A stretch of 41,921 nt of DNA from JBOHBN01 sp050698355 (GTDB taxonomy: Bacteria; Actinomycetota; Actinomycetes; Streptosporangiales; WHST01), in contig JBOHBN010000249.1 of NCBI GenBank assembly GCA_050698355.1, forward strand, positions 1 to 41,921, written 5' to 3'. Below, piece after piece: positions 23,061 to 31,080 of the stretch. The notes beneath the pieces are model-generated. The model was not told the origin of the DNA. It searched no databases and was given only the letters and a program-made list of their open reading frames with translations. Within the stretch, counting starts at the first letter, position 1. The number at the start of each line of letters is the position of its first letter. A program made the position numbers and the translations under genes.

Positions 23061-26000
23061 ATGCCGAAGGTGCTGCCGCGAGACACCCGTGAGGTACCGG
23101 CCAAGAGCGACCCGCGAGTGCCGGGCGCACCGCGGGCGCGACAGGTAGTCGACGTCGGCGGCCTGCGGCGGGAGCTGGAGCGTGCGGTAGAAGGCGAAGT
23201 ACGGTTCGACGCCTCCTCCAAGGCGATGTACGCCAATGACGCCTCGAACTTCCGCCAGGTGCCTATCGGCGTGGTGATCCCAAAGACGGTCGACGACGTG
23301 GTCGCCGCGCACCGCGTCTGCCATCAGTTCAGCGCACCCATGGTGAACCGCGGCGGCGGCACCAGCCTGTCCGGTGAGACGGTCAACTACGCCGTCGTCC
23401 TCGACCACTCCAAGTACCTCACCAGCATCGAGTCGATCGACCCCGACCAGAAGGTCGTGACCTGCGAGCAGGGCGTCATCAACGAGCAGCTCAACCGCGC
23501 GACTGGCGAGTACAACCTGATCTTCGGCCCGGACCCGTCCACCCACTCGCGGTGCGTGATCGGCGGGAACATCGGCAACAACTCCTGCGGCATCCACTCG
23601 GTCCAGTCGCAGCTGTACGGTCCCGGGCCGCGCACCTCCGACAGCACCCAAGCGCTCGAGATCGTCACGTATGACGGCGAGCGGTTCTGGGTCGGGGTCG
23701 ACGAGGAGGACAAGCTCGACGACATCATCGCCGCGGGCGGGCGCAAGGGCGAGATCTACACCAAGCTGCGCGACCTGCGCGACAAGTACGCCGACGCGAT
23801 CCGCGCGGGCTACCCGTCGGTCACCGAGATGCCCCGCCGGGTGTCGGGTTACAACCTCGAGGAGCTGTTGCCGGAGAACGGGTTCAACGTCGCCCGCGCG
23901 CTCGTCGGTACGGAGAGTACGTGCGCCACCGTCCTGCGCTCCGAGCTCATGCTCACCCCCGCGTTGCTGCAGCGGACGCTCGTCGTCATCGAGTACGACG
24001 ACCTGGCCGTGGCCGCGGAGGACTGCAGCGAGATCGTCGAGCAATGGAAGCCGATCGGGCTCGAGGCGCTGGACCACCTGCTCGTCGAGGACGAGTGGAA
24101 GGAGAAGCTGAACCTCGAGAGCCTGCGCAAGCTACCGGGTGGCCCGCAGGGTGAGGCGTGGCTGCTCGTGCAGTTCGGCGCCGACCGCGCGGAGGACGCC
24201 GAGGACACCGCCCACCGCTTCACCGAATGGCTGACCGGCACAAAGGGGTACGACTCCGACCGGATCATCACCGCGGAGAGCGCCGGGGGAAATACCAGCG
24301 GCGCGGACCTGTGGGCCGCCCGCGAGGCCGGTCTTGGCGCCACCGCGTTCCCGCCGGACGGGCGGGACCACTGGCCCGGCTGGGAGGACTCGGCCGTACC
24401 GCCCGCGAAGCTCGGTGACTACGTGCGCGCGCTGCGCGACCTGTACGCCAAGCACGGCCTGCGCGGTGCGATGTACGGCCACTTCGGCCAGGGCTGCATC
24501 CACTCCCGGATCAGCTTCGACCTGCGCACCGCGGAGGGACTGGCGACGTACCGGTCGTTCATGGAAGGGGCGGCCGACCTGGTCTGCTCGTTCGGCGGGT
24601 CGCTCTCTGGGGAGCACGGCGACGGCCAGCAACGGGCCGAGCTGCTCGACCGCCAGTACGGCCCCGAGCTGATCCGCGCGATGCGCGAGTTCAAGACCAT
24701 CTGGGACCCGCAGTGGAAGATGAACCCGGGCAAGGTCATCGACCCGTACCCCTTCGACGAGGACCTCAAGCTCGGCGTGAACTACAACCCGACGCGGCCG
24801 GAGACCAAGTTCGCCTACCCGGAGGACAACGGCGACTTCGCGCACACGGCGCTGAGGTGCGTCGGCGTCGGGCAGTGCCGTGTCCCCGAGGCGAAGGACA
24901 CCATGTGCCCGAGCTACCAGGTGACGCGGGAGGAGAAGCACTCGACCCGTGGCCGCGCCCGGCTGCTGTTCGAGATGCTGCAGGGCGAGGTCATCACCGA
25001 CGGCTGGCAGTCACGCGAGGTCTTCGACGCGCTCGACCTGTGCCTGGCCTGCAAGGGCTGCACCAACGACTGCCCGGTCAACGTGGACATGCCCGCGTAC
25101 AAGGCGGAGTTTCTGTACCACCACTACCAATCGCCGGCCAGGCGCAGGCCGCGACACGCGTACGCGATCGGGTTCATCGACCAGGCCGCCCGGCTGGCCG
25201 CGCGGATGCCGGAACTCACCAACTTCGCGACCCGGACCCCCGGCCTGGCACGGGTGGCGAAACTGGTCGCGGGCGTCGACCGCCGCCGGCCGGTTCCGAA
25301 GTTCGCACCGATGACTCTGCAGGAGTGGTGGAGGCGCCGGGGCGGCACCGCGAACCCGCACGGTCGGCGCGTCGTACTCTTCCCCGACACGTTCAACAAC
25401 CACCTGCACACCGACGTCGGCGTCGCCTGCGTGGAGACGATCGAGGCCGCCGGTTGGCAGGTCGTGATGCCGGAGGGGCACGTCTGCTGCGGCCGGCCGC
25501 TGTACGACTACGGGTTCCTCGACACGGCCGAACGGTACCTGCGCGGCGTGCTCGACGCGCTGCGCGACGAGATCCGCGCGGGCACACCGGTCGTCGGCAT
25601 GGAGCCCAGCTGCGTAGCGGTGTTCAAGGACGAGCTGAAGCGGATGCTGCCGCACGACAACGACGCGGCCAAGCTGGCCAGCAACGTGTACCACTTCCCC
25701 GAGTTCTTCGACAGCTTCGAAATCGAGCCGCCGAAGATGGACGGCGCGGCGCGGATGTGGGGCCACTGCCACCAGCGCGCGACCGGAGGCATGAGCGCCG
25801 AACAGCGGCTGCTGGAGAAGATGGGCCTCGACGTCGAACCGCTCAGCGGCGGTTGCTGCGGCCTCGCAGGCGGGTGGGGCTTCGAGAACGGCAAGTACGA
25901 CATCTCCATGGACTGCGGAGAGCAGGCGCTGCTGCCCGCCGTGCGCGACACCGACCGCGCCACGCTGATCGTGGCCGACGGTTTCCCCTGCGGCACGCAG

Positions 26001-26189
26001 ATCGAACACGCGGGTACGAAGCGGCGTTCGCTGCACGTGGCTCAGGTGATGGCCAAGGCGCGTGGCGGTATCCCGAAGCACCCGAAGCCGCCGCTGGGCC
26101 GCCGCGTCGCCCGCGTCACGGCGGTCATCGGCGCGGCCGGGCTCGGCGCCGCCGTAGTGGCCACCGGCGTACGGCAGAGGATGTCGTGA
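23061..26189 (+). CDS. FAD-linked oxidase fused to Fe-S (GlcD-GlcF type) oxidoreductase
   Basis: The 1042-residue protein joins three parts. An FAD-binding type 4 domain (about 40-220) carries RGGGTSLSG near residue 98. An FAD-oxidase C-terminal domain carries GHFGQGCIHSRI and SGEHGDGQQ (near 518). A GlcF-like part carries ferredoxin cysteines CLACKGCTNDCPVN (near 661), preceded by CVGVGQC, and two CCG motifs, HVCCGRPL (near 807) and GGCCGLAGG (near 932). Relatives oxidise 2-hydroxy acids such as glycolate, lactate or D-2-hydroxyglutarate. The substrate is undetermined. A hydrophobic C-terminal tail could bind the membrane. The start follows GGGAGAGG closely. A paralogue begins at 39989. Confidence 0.93.
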   Translation: MPKVLPRDTREVPAKSDPRVPGAPRARQVVDVGGLRRELERAVEGEVRFDASSKAMYANDASNFRQVPIGVVIPKTVDDVVAAHRVCHQFSAPMVNRGGGTSLSGETVNYAVVLDHSKYLTSIESIDPDQKVVTCEQGVINEQLNRATGEYNLIFGPDPSTHSRCVIGGNIGNNSCGIHSVQSQLYGPGPRTSDSTQALEIVTYDGERFWVGVDEEDKLDDIIAAGGRKGEIYTKLRDLRDKYADAIRAGYPSVTEMPRRVSGYNLEELLPENGFNVARALVGTESTCATVLRSELMLTPALLQRTLVVIEYDDLAVAAEDCSEIVEQWKPIGLEALDHLLVEDEWKEKLNLESLRKLPGGPQGEAWLLVQFGADRAEDAEDTAHRFTEWLTGTKGYDSDRIITAESAGGNTSGADLWAAREAGLGATAFPPDGRDHWPGWEDSAVPPAKLGDYVRALRDLYAKHGLRGAMYGHFGQGCIHSRISFDLRTAEGLATYRSFMEGAADLVCSFGGSLSGEHGDGQQRAELLDRQYGPELIRAMREFKTIWDPQWKMNPGKVIDPYPFDEDLKLGVNYNPTRPETKFAYPEDNGDFAHTALRCVGVGQCRVPEAKDTMCPSYQVTREEKHSTRGRARLLFEMLQGEVITDGWQSREVFDALDLCLACKGCTNDCPVNVDMPAYKAEFLYHHYQSPARRRPRHAYAIGFIDQAARLAARMPELTNFATRTPGLARVAKLVAGVDRRRPVPKFAPMTLQEWWRRRGGTANPHGRRVVLFPDTFNNHLHTDVGVACVETIEAAGWQVVMPEGHVCCGRPLYDYGFLDTAERYLRGVLDALRDEIRAGTPVVGMEPSCVAVFKDELKRMLPHDNDAAKLASNVYHFPEFFDSFEIEPPKMDGAARMWGHCHQRATGGMSAEQRLLEKMGLDVEPLSGGCCGLAGGWGFENGKYDISMDCGEQALLPAVRDTDRATLIVADGFPCGTQIEHAGTKRRSLHVAQVMAKARGGIPKHPKPPLGRRVARVTAVIGAAGLGAAVVATGVRQRMS

Positions 26190-26216
26190 CCTGCGCCCGA
26201 TGGCGGTTGGCAACCG

Positions 26217-27323
26217 TCAGCTCAGGCTGTCCCGCAATCGAAGGACGCGGCGCAGTGCGACCTGGAAGTGTCCCGGGTTCAGCTGGTGACTTTGCAGCGC
26301 GTCGGCGAGCGCCGCCACAGTGGCACGGCCCTGACTGACGTCCCGCTCTGAGCAGAGCAGCACGTCCACGCCGGCTCGGGCGGCCAGCACACCACGCTCG
26401 GCGGATGTCCCGAACGGATCCAATGCGCCCGCCTCGAGTGCGTCGGTGATCGTCACGCCCCGGAACCGCAGCCGGTGGCGCAATTCCCGCTGGATGATCG
26501 TCGGCGACAACCCCGCGGGTAGCCTCGGGTCGAGCGCAGGGTACACGGCCCAGGACGCCATCACCAGGTCCACACCGGTGGCGATGGCCGCCCGGAACGG
26601 CAGCTCGTCGATGCTGCGCAGGTCGGCCAGCGGCACGTCCAGCGTCACCTGGGTGAGGTCGGTGTTCTGCTTTCGGGTCGCCGCACCGAGGCCGGGAAAG
26701 TGCTTCGCGGTCGCCGCCACGCCCAGCCGCTGCTGTGCGGTGATGAACGCGGCGCCGCATTCGGCGCAGATGTGGGGATCCATGCTGTAGGAGCGGCCGA
26801 ACTGGTCGTCGAAGTTGCCGGGCTCCCGGAAGACGTCGAGCACCGGCGCGAGGTTGGTGTCCATATCAACGCCGGCGAGATTCCGTCCGGCGCCGGTGCC
26901 GGCATCGGTGGCTGCCGCGACAGGATCGGCCGAGGCGCCGACCTGCTTTTCGGACAGCACCGGCTCACCGGGCAGCCGGCGTACGATCCCGCCCTCCTGG
27001 TCGGTCATCAGCAGCAGCGGCAAGCGCACCGGGCCTTCTTGGTGCGCCTCCCGGAGCTGCCTGACGACCGACGCGATCTGGGTGCGGCTGGTGATGTTCT
27101 CCCCGAAGAAGATCACCCCGCCGACCTCGCCGGCACTGATCCGGTCGAGCAGGCTGGCGGGCGGGGCGGCACCCGGATAGGAGAAGATCACCCGTTGCCC
27201 GGCCCGCTGGATCGGCGTCAGCTTGACCGGTCGGCGTCGCGGTACAGCTCGTGCCACACCATCCAGGCCCAGAGTGCCGACGACCGACCCTGCCGCCGGT
27301 GGGTACGGACGATAAACCTCCAC
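26217..27323 (-). CDS. Glycoside hydrolase family 3 N-terminal-domain protein
   Basis: The protein (368 residues from this GTG) has the GH3 barrel: LTPIQRAGQRVIFSYPG, MTDQEGGIVRRLPGEP, NLAPVLDV, KHFPGLG and ITDALEAGAL, whose Asp is the expected nucleophile. NagZ enzymes follow KHFPG with a loop holding Asp-Ser-His; here it reads ATRKQNTD with no His. The hexosaminidase mechanism is therefore in doubt and a different or reduced activity is possible. No signal peptide is seen in any candidate start. GTG codons at 27323 and 27257 are both open, without good ribosome-binding sites. The frame extends to 27494, but that part overlaps the SDR gene and a hairpin. Confidence 0.8.
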   Translation of the reverse strand: MEVYRPYPPAAGSVVGTLGLDGVARAVPRRRPVKLTPIQRAGQRVIFSYPGAAPPASLLDRISAGEVGGVIFFGENITSRTQIASVVRQLREAHQEGPVRLPLLLMTDQEGGIVRRLPGEPVLSEKQVGASADPVAAATDAGTGAGRNLAGVDMDTNLAPVLDVFREPGNFDDQFGRSYSMDPHICAECGAAFITAQQRLGVAATAKHFPGLGAATRKQNTDLTQVTLDVPLADLRSIDELPFRAAIATGVDLVMASWAVYPALDPRLPAGLSPTIIQRELRHRLRFRGVTITDALEAGALDPFGTSAERGVLAARAGVDVLLCSERDVSQGRATVAALADALQSHQLNPGHFQVALRRVLRLRDSLS

Positions 27324-27348
27324 CCAGCCACGGGGCCCGATACGCGAA

Positions 27349-27410
27349 GATCCGTTCCGTACGGCCGTGCCGCGCAGGTTTCTGCGCGTTACGGCCGTCA
27401 GGAACGGATC
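27349..27410 (-). terminator. Very long hairpin at the 3' end of the SDR gene
   Basis: Arms 27349-27377 and 27382-27410 pair at 25 of 29 positions around the 4-base loop GTTT. The right arm includes the last codons and TGA of the SDR gene (27398-27400). It probably separates that gene from the GH3 gene downstream. No U tract follows. Confidence 0.65.
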
Positions 27411-28396
27411 TTGGTACGAGTGGCCAGCGCCACCGCGGCGACAGCACCGGCCGTGAGGGCACCCACGAGCGCGCGGCGGTGCGTCGAGGCCCACAGCTGC
27501 GGATCGCGTACGTGCGCCCGATCGTCGAACGGTCCGTGCGCGCCCTGGTCGGCCTCATCGTCTCGGGCGCCGTGCACGTTCGACGCCAGTCGCGGCGTGT
27601 TCTCGTCGGTCTGCTGGGACTTGACGCCGGTGCGGCCGAGGTACAGGTCGAGCAGCTTCGGTGCCAGCCGCTCCCCCAGGATCGTGGCCGCGCTGGAAAG
27701 CCCCACCCACATGTTGCGTCGCGGGTGCTCGGCCAGGAACCGGATCGCGCGGGCGGGGATCTCGGGCTGGAACACCGGCGGCACGGGCATCGGGTGCTTC
27801 GGCATCTTGTTGAGGTTCCAGGTGAACTGCGGCGTGTTCAGGCCCGGCAGCTGCACCATGCACAGCTTGACGTTGCTCTTCTCGTGCGCCAGCTCGGTCA
27901 TGATCGACTCGGAGAACCCCTTGATGGCGTGCTTCGCGCCGCAGTAGGCGGCCTGCAACGGGATCGACCGGTACGCCATCGCGGACCCGACGTTGATGAT
28001 GACGCCGCGGTCGCGCGGTCGCATCCGTTCCAGCGCCGCGCGGGTTCCGTGCACCTGGCCGAAGTAGGTCACCTCGGTAATACGCCGGTAGTCCTCGACC
28101 GGGGTATCCCAGAAGAAGGCAAGAGAGCCGGTGAACGCCACGTTCACCCAGACGTCGATCGCGCCGAGCTCCCGCTCCACGCGGTCGGCCGCCTCCTCCA
28201 CCGCGACGTGGTCGGCCACGTCGGTGGGGATCTCCAGGGCGCGCCGACCCGCCTCGTGCACGTCCGCCGCGGCGCCCTGCAGACCCGCCCGGCCGCGGGC
28301 GAGGATCGCCACGTCGTACCCGGCGCGAGCGAACTCCCGCACGGTGGCCCGTCCCACGCCGGCCGTGCCCCCGGTCACCACCACGGTCCTGCCCAT
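27398..28396 (-). CDS. Short-chain dehydrogenase with C-terminal membrane anchor
   Basis: The 332-residue protein starts at the ATG at 28396 behind GGAAGGTG. The cofactor motif is TGGTAGVG; the active site is in NVGSAMAYRSIPLQ followed by AAYCGAKHA (Tyr and Lys). Residues to about 270 are the enzyme, with the PGLNTPQF segment seen in SDRs acting on lipophilic substrates. The tail is charged, then ends in a hydrophobic helix (ALVGALTAGAVAAVALA) and a basic end, suggesting membrane anchoring. The substrate is unknown. The stop lies inside a long hairpin. No obvious partner gene is adjacent. Confidence 0.85.
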   Translation of the reverse strand: MGRTVVVTGGTAGVGRATVREFARAGYDVAILARGRAGLQGAAADVHEAGRRALEIPTDVADHVAVEEAADRVERELGAIDVWVNVAFTGSLAFFWDTPVEDYRRITEVTYFGQVHGTRAALERMRPRDRGVIINVGSAMAYRSIPLQAAYCGAKHAIKGFSESIMTELAHEKSNVKLCMVQLPGLNTPQFTWNLNKMPKHPMPVPPVFQPEIPARAIRFLAEHPRRNMWVGLSSAATILGERLAPKLLDLYLGRTGVKSQQTDENTPRLASNVHGARDDEADQGAHGPFDDRAHVRDPQLWASTHRRALVGALTAGAVAAVALATRTKIRS

Positions 28397-28504
28397 GTCA
28401 CGGCACCTTCCGATCGACATCAGATCGCTGCTGTCCAGTATCATGAAGGATGTTCGCTGCTATAGCTGCGACGACCTTTCATGATCACGCGATTGGGGCC
28501 GTCA

Positions 28505-29185
28505 CTACAGCTGCTGGCGTATGCCCGCCTCGTGCTCGACCGGCCCGATGGGTGTCAGGCCTTCGGAGGTCATCGCGCGGCGCCCGAGCCCGCGACGCAA
28601 GGTCGGCAGGACGGTCTTCGCCTGTATCCCCTCGAGCTCGAAGGCCAACACCGCGTAGAGCGCTATCACGCACAGCGCGAGGCCGAGCCAGCCTGCGGTG
28701 TACATCCAGCCGGTACCGCCGAAGTACTCGTACACGCCGGTCACCGCGAAGCGCGCCGTCGCTACCGCCAGTACGAGCCCGGCGAGCGCCTTTCCGCTCG
28801 CCGCGATGACCGCCGAAACCAGCACGGCGGCGGCCAGGTAGAACAGCACCAGTCCGAGCACCGCGCTGCGGGAGCCGGGTGGGCTGAGGAACGTGAGCAC
28901 GCTGGTCGTCAACCACGCCACCGCGAGCGTGCCCATGCCGGTGCCCGCGACGGGGTCGCGGGAGAGGAAGCCCAGCACCGACGAGATGAACTGCAGCGGC
29001 ACGGCGATGAGCAGGATCGCGAGCGCCACCTGATGCGACTGCGCGGTCGGCACCCAGCCCAGCTGCATGCCGGCCAGAGCGAGCGTGCCGCCGGCCAAGC
29101 CCACGAAGCCCAGCGGCAGCGGATTGCCGAGCGGCCGCAGAAAGAAGCGCACCGCTTGCTGCGGGTCGCCCTCTGAGTGCTCCAT
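28505..29185 (-). CDS. GPR1/FUN34/YaaH-like membrane protein
   Basis: The 226-residue protein has six hydrophobic helices and begins its membrane part with NPLPLGFVGLAGGTLALAG, which resembles the NPxPLGL/GF signature of the acetate/succinate transporter family (SatP/YaaH). The C-terminal 35 residues are polar. Acetate uptake is the usual role; specificity is not shown here. The start at 29185 was chosen because the frame upstream to 29392 is polar and non-family. GGAAGG lies 16 bases away. It is divergent from an FNT gene, so two carboxylate channels share a promoter region. A GGGTAC box (complement of 29252-29257) lies upstream. Confidence 0.68.
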   Translation of the reverse strand: MEHSEGDPQQAVRFFLRPLGNPLPLGFVGLAGGTLALAGMQLGWVPTAQSHQVALAILLIAVPLQFISSVLGFLSRDPVAGTGMGTLAVAWLTTSVLTFLSPPGSRSAVLGLVLFYLAAAVLVSAVIAASGKALAGLVLAVATARFAVTGVYEYFGGTGWMYTAGWLGLALCVIALYAVLAFELEGIQAKTVLPTLRRGLGRRAMTSEGLTPIGPVEHEAGIRQQL

Positions 29186-29352
29186 GTCGTCGCCGCACCC
29201 GCCTTCCGGCCTCGTCGTTGGCAAGGACACTCTCCGTGTCCACTCACTCAGGTACCCCGCCCACCGTCGTGCCACACGCTCGAGGCTGCTCGCTTCCCCC
29301 GAGCCGGTACGCGTGGCGTTGCCGTTTTCGCTGGTAGAAAGGCGGGATTGGC

Positions 29353-30183
29353 ATGACCGCAGCCCGACGCGAGGGAGAGATGACAGCCACAACGGGGCGT
29401 CTGAACGCCGGCGAGATCCACGAAGAGGTCGTCGCGAACGGGCGGTCGGAACTTGACCGCTCGACCGGTGGCCTCGCCTTCTCGGGCCTTGCCGCGGGCC
29501 TGCTCATGGGATTGACGGGGCTCGGCGTAGCCGGTACGCGAGCCATCCTGCCCGGCCCGGCAGCCGAGTTCGTCGCGCTACTGTTCTACCCGCTCGGGTT
29601 CATCGCGGTCATCATCGGCCGCGCCCAGCTGTTCACCGAGAACACCCTGTACCCCGTGGTGCTGGTGCTGACCGACCGGAGCCACCTACTCACCATGCTC
29701 CGGCTCTGGGGAGTGGTCTTTGCCGCGAACGTGCTGGGATCGCTCGCGTTCGCGGCGCTCGTGGCGAAGACTGGCGCGCTGGAACCGGTAGCGGTCAACG
29801 AACTGGTCCACCTGGGTGTCGACGCCACGGACAGGCCACTGCTGGACGTCTTCACCAGCGGCATCATCGGCGGCTGGCTGGTCGCGCTCGCAGCGTGGCT
29901 CGTCAGCGGTGCGCGGCGTACGAGCGGGCAGGTCGCCGTGGTCTGGTTGATGACGTTCCTGGTGGGCCTGCTGCACCTCGCACACTGCATCGCCTCGAGC
30001 GGCTACATCCTGGTCGCCGTCCTCAGTGGAAGCGTCTCCGGTGGGGGCTACGCGATGTGGCTGGCCGCGGCCACCGGCGGCAACATCGTCGGCGGCGTGG
30101 TCATCGTGTCGCTGCTCAACCACTGGCAGGTGCATGCCGGAGGCGGTGACGCCCGCCGCCGCAAAGGGCGCCAGGTCGCGTAA
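29353..30183 (+). CDS. Formate/nitrite transporter (FNT) family protein
   Basis: The 276-residue protein has six helices with FNT marks: GLLMGLTGLG in the first, FIAVIIGRAQLFTENTL, ANVLGSLAFA, SGIIGGWLVALAAWL and HCIASSGYIL, which carries the family's central His. FNT channels pass formate, nitrite or related anions. ATG codons at 29353 and 29380 are both possible; the second has GAGGGAG close by. It is divergent from the YaaH-like gene. The formaldehyde-dehydrogenase-type gene at 8865 is far away, so a link to C1 metabolism is only a thought. Confidence 0.85.
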   Translation: MTAARREGEMTATTGRLNAGEIHEEVVANGRSELDRSTGGLAFSGLAAGLLMGLTGLGVAGTRAILPGPAAEFVALLFYPLGFIAVIIGRAQLFTENTLYPVVLVLTDRSHLLTMLRLWGVVFAANVLGSLAFAALVAKTGALEPVAVNELVHLGVDATDRPLLDVFTSGIIGGWLVALAAWLVSGARRTSGQVAVVWLMTFLVGLLHLAHCIASSGYILVAVLSGSVSGGGYAMWLAAATGGNIVGGVVIVSLLNHWQVHAGGGDARRRKGRQVA

Positions 30184-30324
30184 CAGAGCCCGACGTACCG
30201 TTTCGTCAAGGTAGGTGTCGGCGAATGACCGGTCGGGTACCAGTTCGGGTAGCGGATCGCCCGGCCTGGGCGCTTCGCTCGACCGAATGACCGGTGAAAC
30301 CGGCACATGAGGGAGGAAGAACCG

Positions 30325-30660
30325 ATGCCACAGCAGGCATGGGGCAGAAAGCGCGAGCGGCAGTACGAGCACGTCAAGGAATCCCAGCGCGAGCGTGGTG
30401 CGAGCCAGGGCCGCGCGAAGGAGATCGCCGCGCGCACGGTGAACAAGGACCGGGCACAGACCGGTCAGTCGCGGCAGAAGAGCAAGACGTCGACCAAGGA
30501 CGTCTCGCCGGAGCACCGCGGCGGCAAGCGGTCGGGCAAGGGGCTCGGCCCGCAGGGGCGTACCAAGCAGCAGCTGTACGAGGACGCCAAACGGCAGAAC
30601 ATCGAGGGCCGCTCCAAGATGAACAAGGAGCAGCTCGAGAAGGCGGTCAGCCGCAGATAG
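30325..30660 (+). CDS. Small basic protein, 'plasmid stabilisation'-type with Rho-N-like end
   Basis: The 111-residue protein is very basic and hydrophilic. Its first half (AWGRKRERQYEHVKESQRER, then EIAARTVNKDRAQTG) matches the small proteins commonly labelled plasmid stabilisation protein in actinomycetes. Its end, TKQQLYEDAKRQNIEGRSKMNKEQL, resembles the Rho N-terminal helix-extended-loop-helix fold, which binds nucleic acid. The plasmid label is historical; this copy is chromosomal. GGGAGGAAGA precedes the ATG at 30325. The upstream 120 bases carry a 12-base direct repeat CGAATGACCGGT at 30222 and 30284. Confidence 0.72.
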   Translation: MPQQAWGRKRERQYEHVKESQRERGASQGRAKEIAARTVNKDRAQTGQSRQKSKTSTKDVSPEHRGGKRSGKGLGPQGRTKQQLYEDAKRQNIEGRSKMNKEQLEKAVSRR

Positions 30661-30661
30661 T

Positions 30662-30677
30662 CGACCGGCACCGGTCG
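30662..30677. terminator. Short palindrome between convergent genes
   Basis: CGACCGG and CCGGTCG form a 16-base near-perfect palindrome that separates the small basic protein gene from ctaF. Weak evidence for termination. Confidence 0.3.
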
Positions 30678-30678
30678 G

Positions 30679-31080
30679 TCAGTGGCTGAACTCGCCGCGG
30701 TAGTACTCGTACACCAAGCCGAAAGCCGAGACGACCCCGAACATCAGACCGATGAGGAACAGCCACCAGCCGACCGGGATACCGATGAACGCGATCGCCA
30801 CCGAGAGGCCGATCGCCACCGGCCACCAGCTGTGTGGGCTGTAGAAGCCGATCTCGCCGGCACCTTCCTCGATCTCGGCCTCGGCACGGTCCTCGTACAG
30901 CTCCGCGGGCGGCACCTGCCGCTGGGTGTACGTCAGGTAGTAGCCCACGAGCAGGGCCATGCCGATGGAGAGCGCGAGCGCCGTCGTACCCGTGGGGTCA
31001 CGCGAGTACCACCAGTAGATGATGTCGGCGACCGCGAAGAAGATCGCGAGGCCGAGGAACATGATGCCTTGGGCCTTCAC
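30679..31080 (-). CDS. ctaF: Cytochrome c oxidase subunit 4, actinobacterial type
   Basis: The 133-residue protein has four membrane helices in two pairs, separated by a polar loop rich in Glu (ELYEDRAEAEIEEGAGEIGF). It ends YEYYRGEFSH, as usual for the small actinobacterial oxidase subunit CtaF. It stabilises the aa3 oxidase of the bc1-aa3 supercomplex. The GTG start overlaps the ctaD stop by four bases (GTGA), so translation is coupled. It is the last gene of the ctaC-ctaD-ctaF run. Confidence 0.92.
   Translation of the reverse strand: MKAQGIMFLGLAIFFAVADIIYWWYSRDPTGTTALALSIGMALLVGYYLTYTQRQVPPAELYEDRAEAEIEEGAGEIGFYSPHSWWPVAIGLSVAIAFIGIPVGWWLFLIGLMFGVVSAFGLVYEYYRGEFSH

Noticed and set aside
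24713..26338. A 541-codon plus-strand frame inside the FAD/Fe-S gene
   Set aside because: It is the +1 shadow of the clearly conserved 1042-residue frame and is Arg/Ala/Gly-rich without motifs.
30325..30660. Toxin-antitoxin or plasmid maintenance module
   Set aside because: The protein carries a historical plasmid-stabilisation label only; no partner toxin gene is adjacent and the neighbours are chromosomal respiratory genes.
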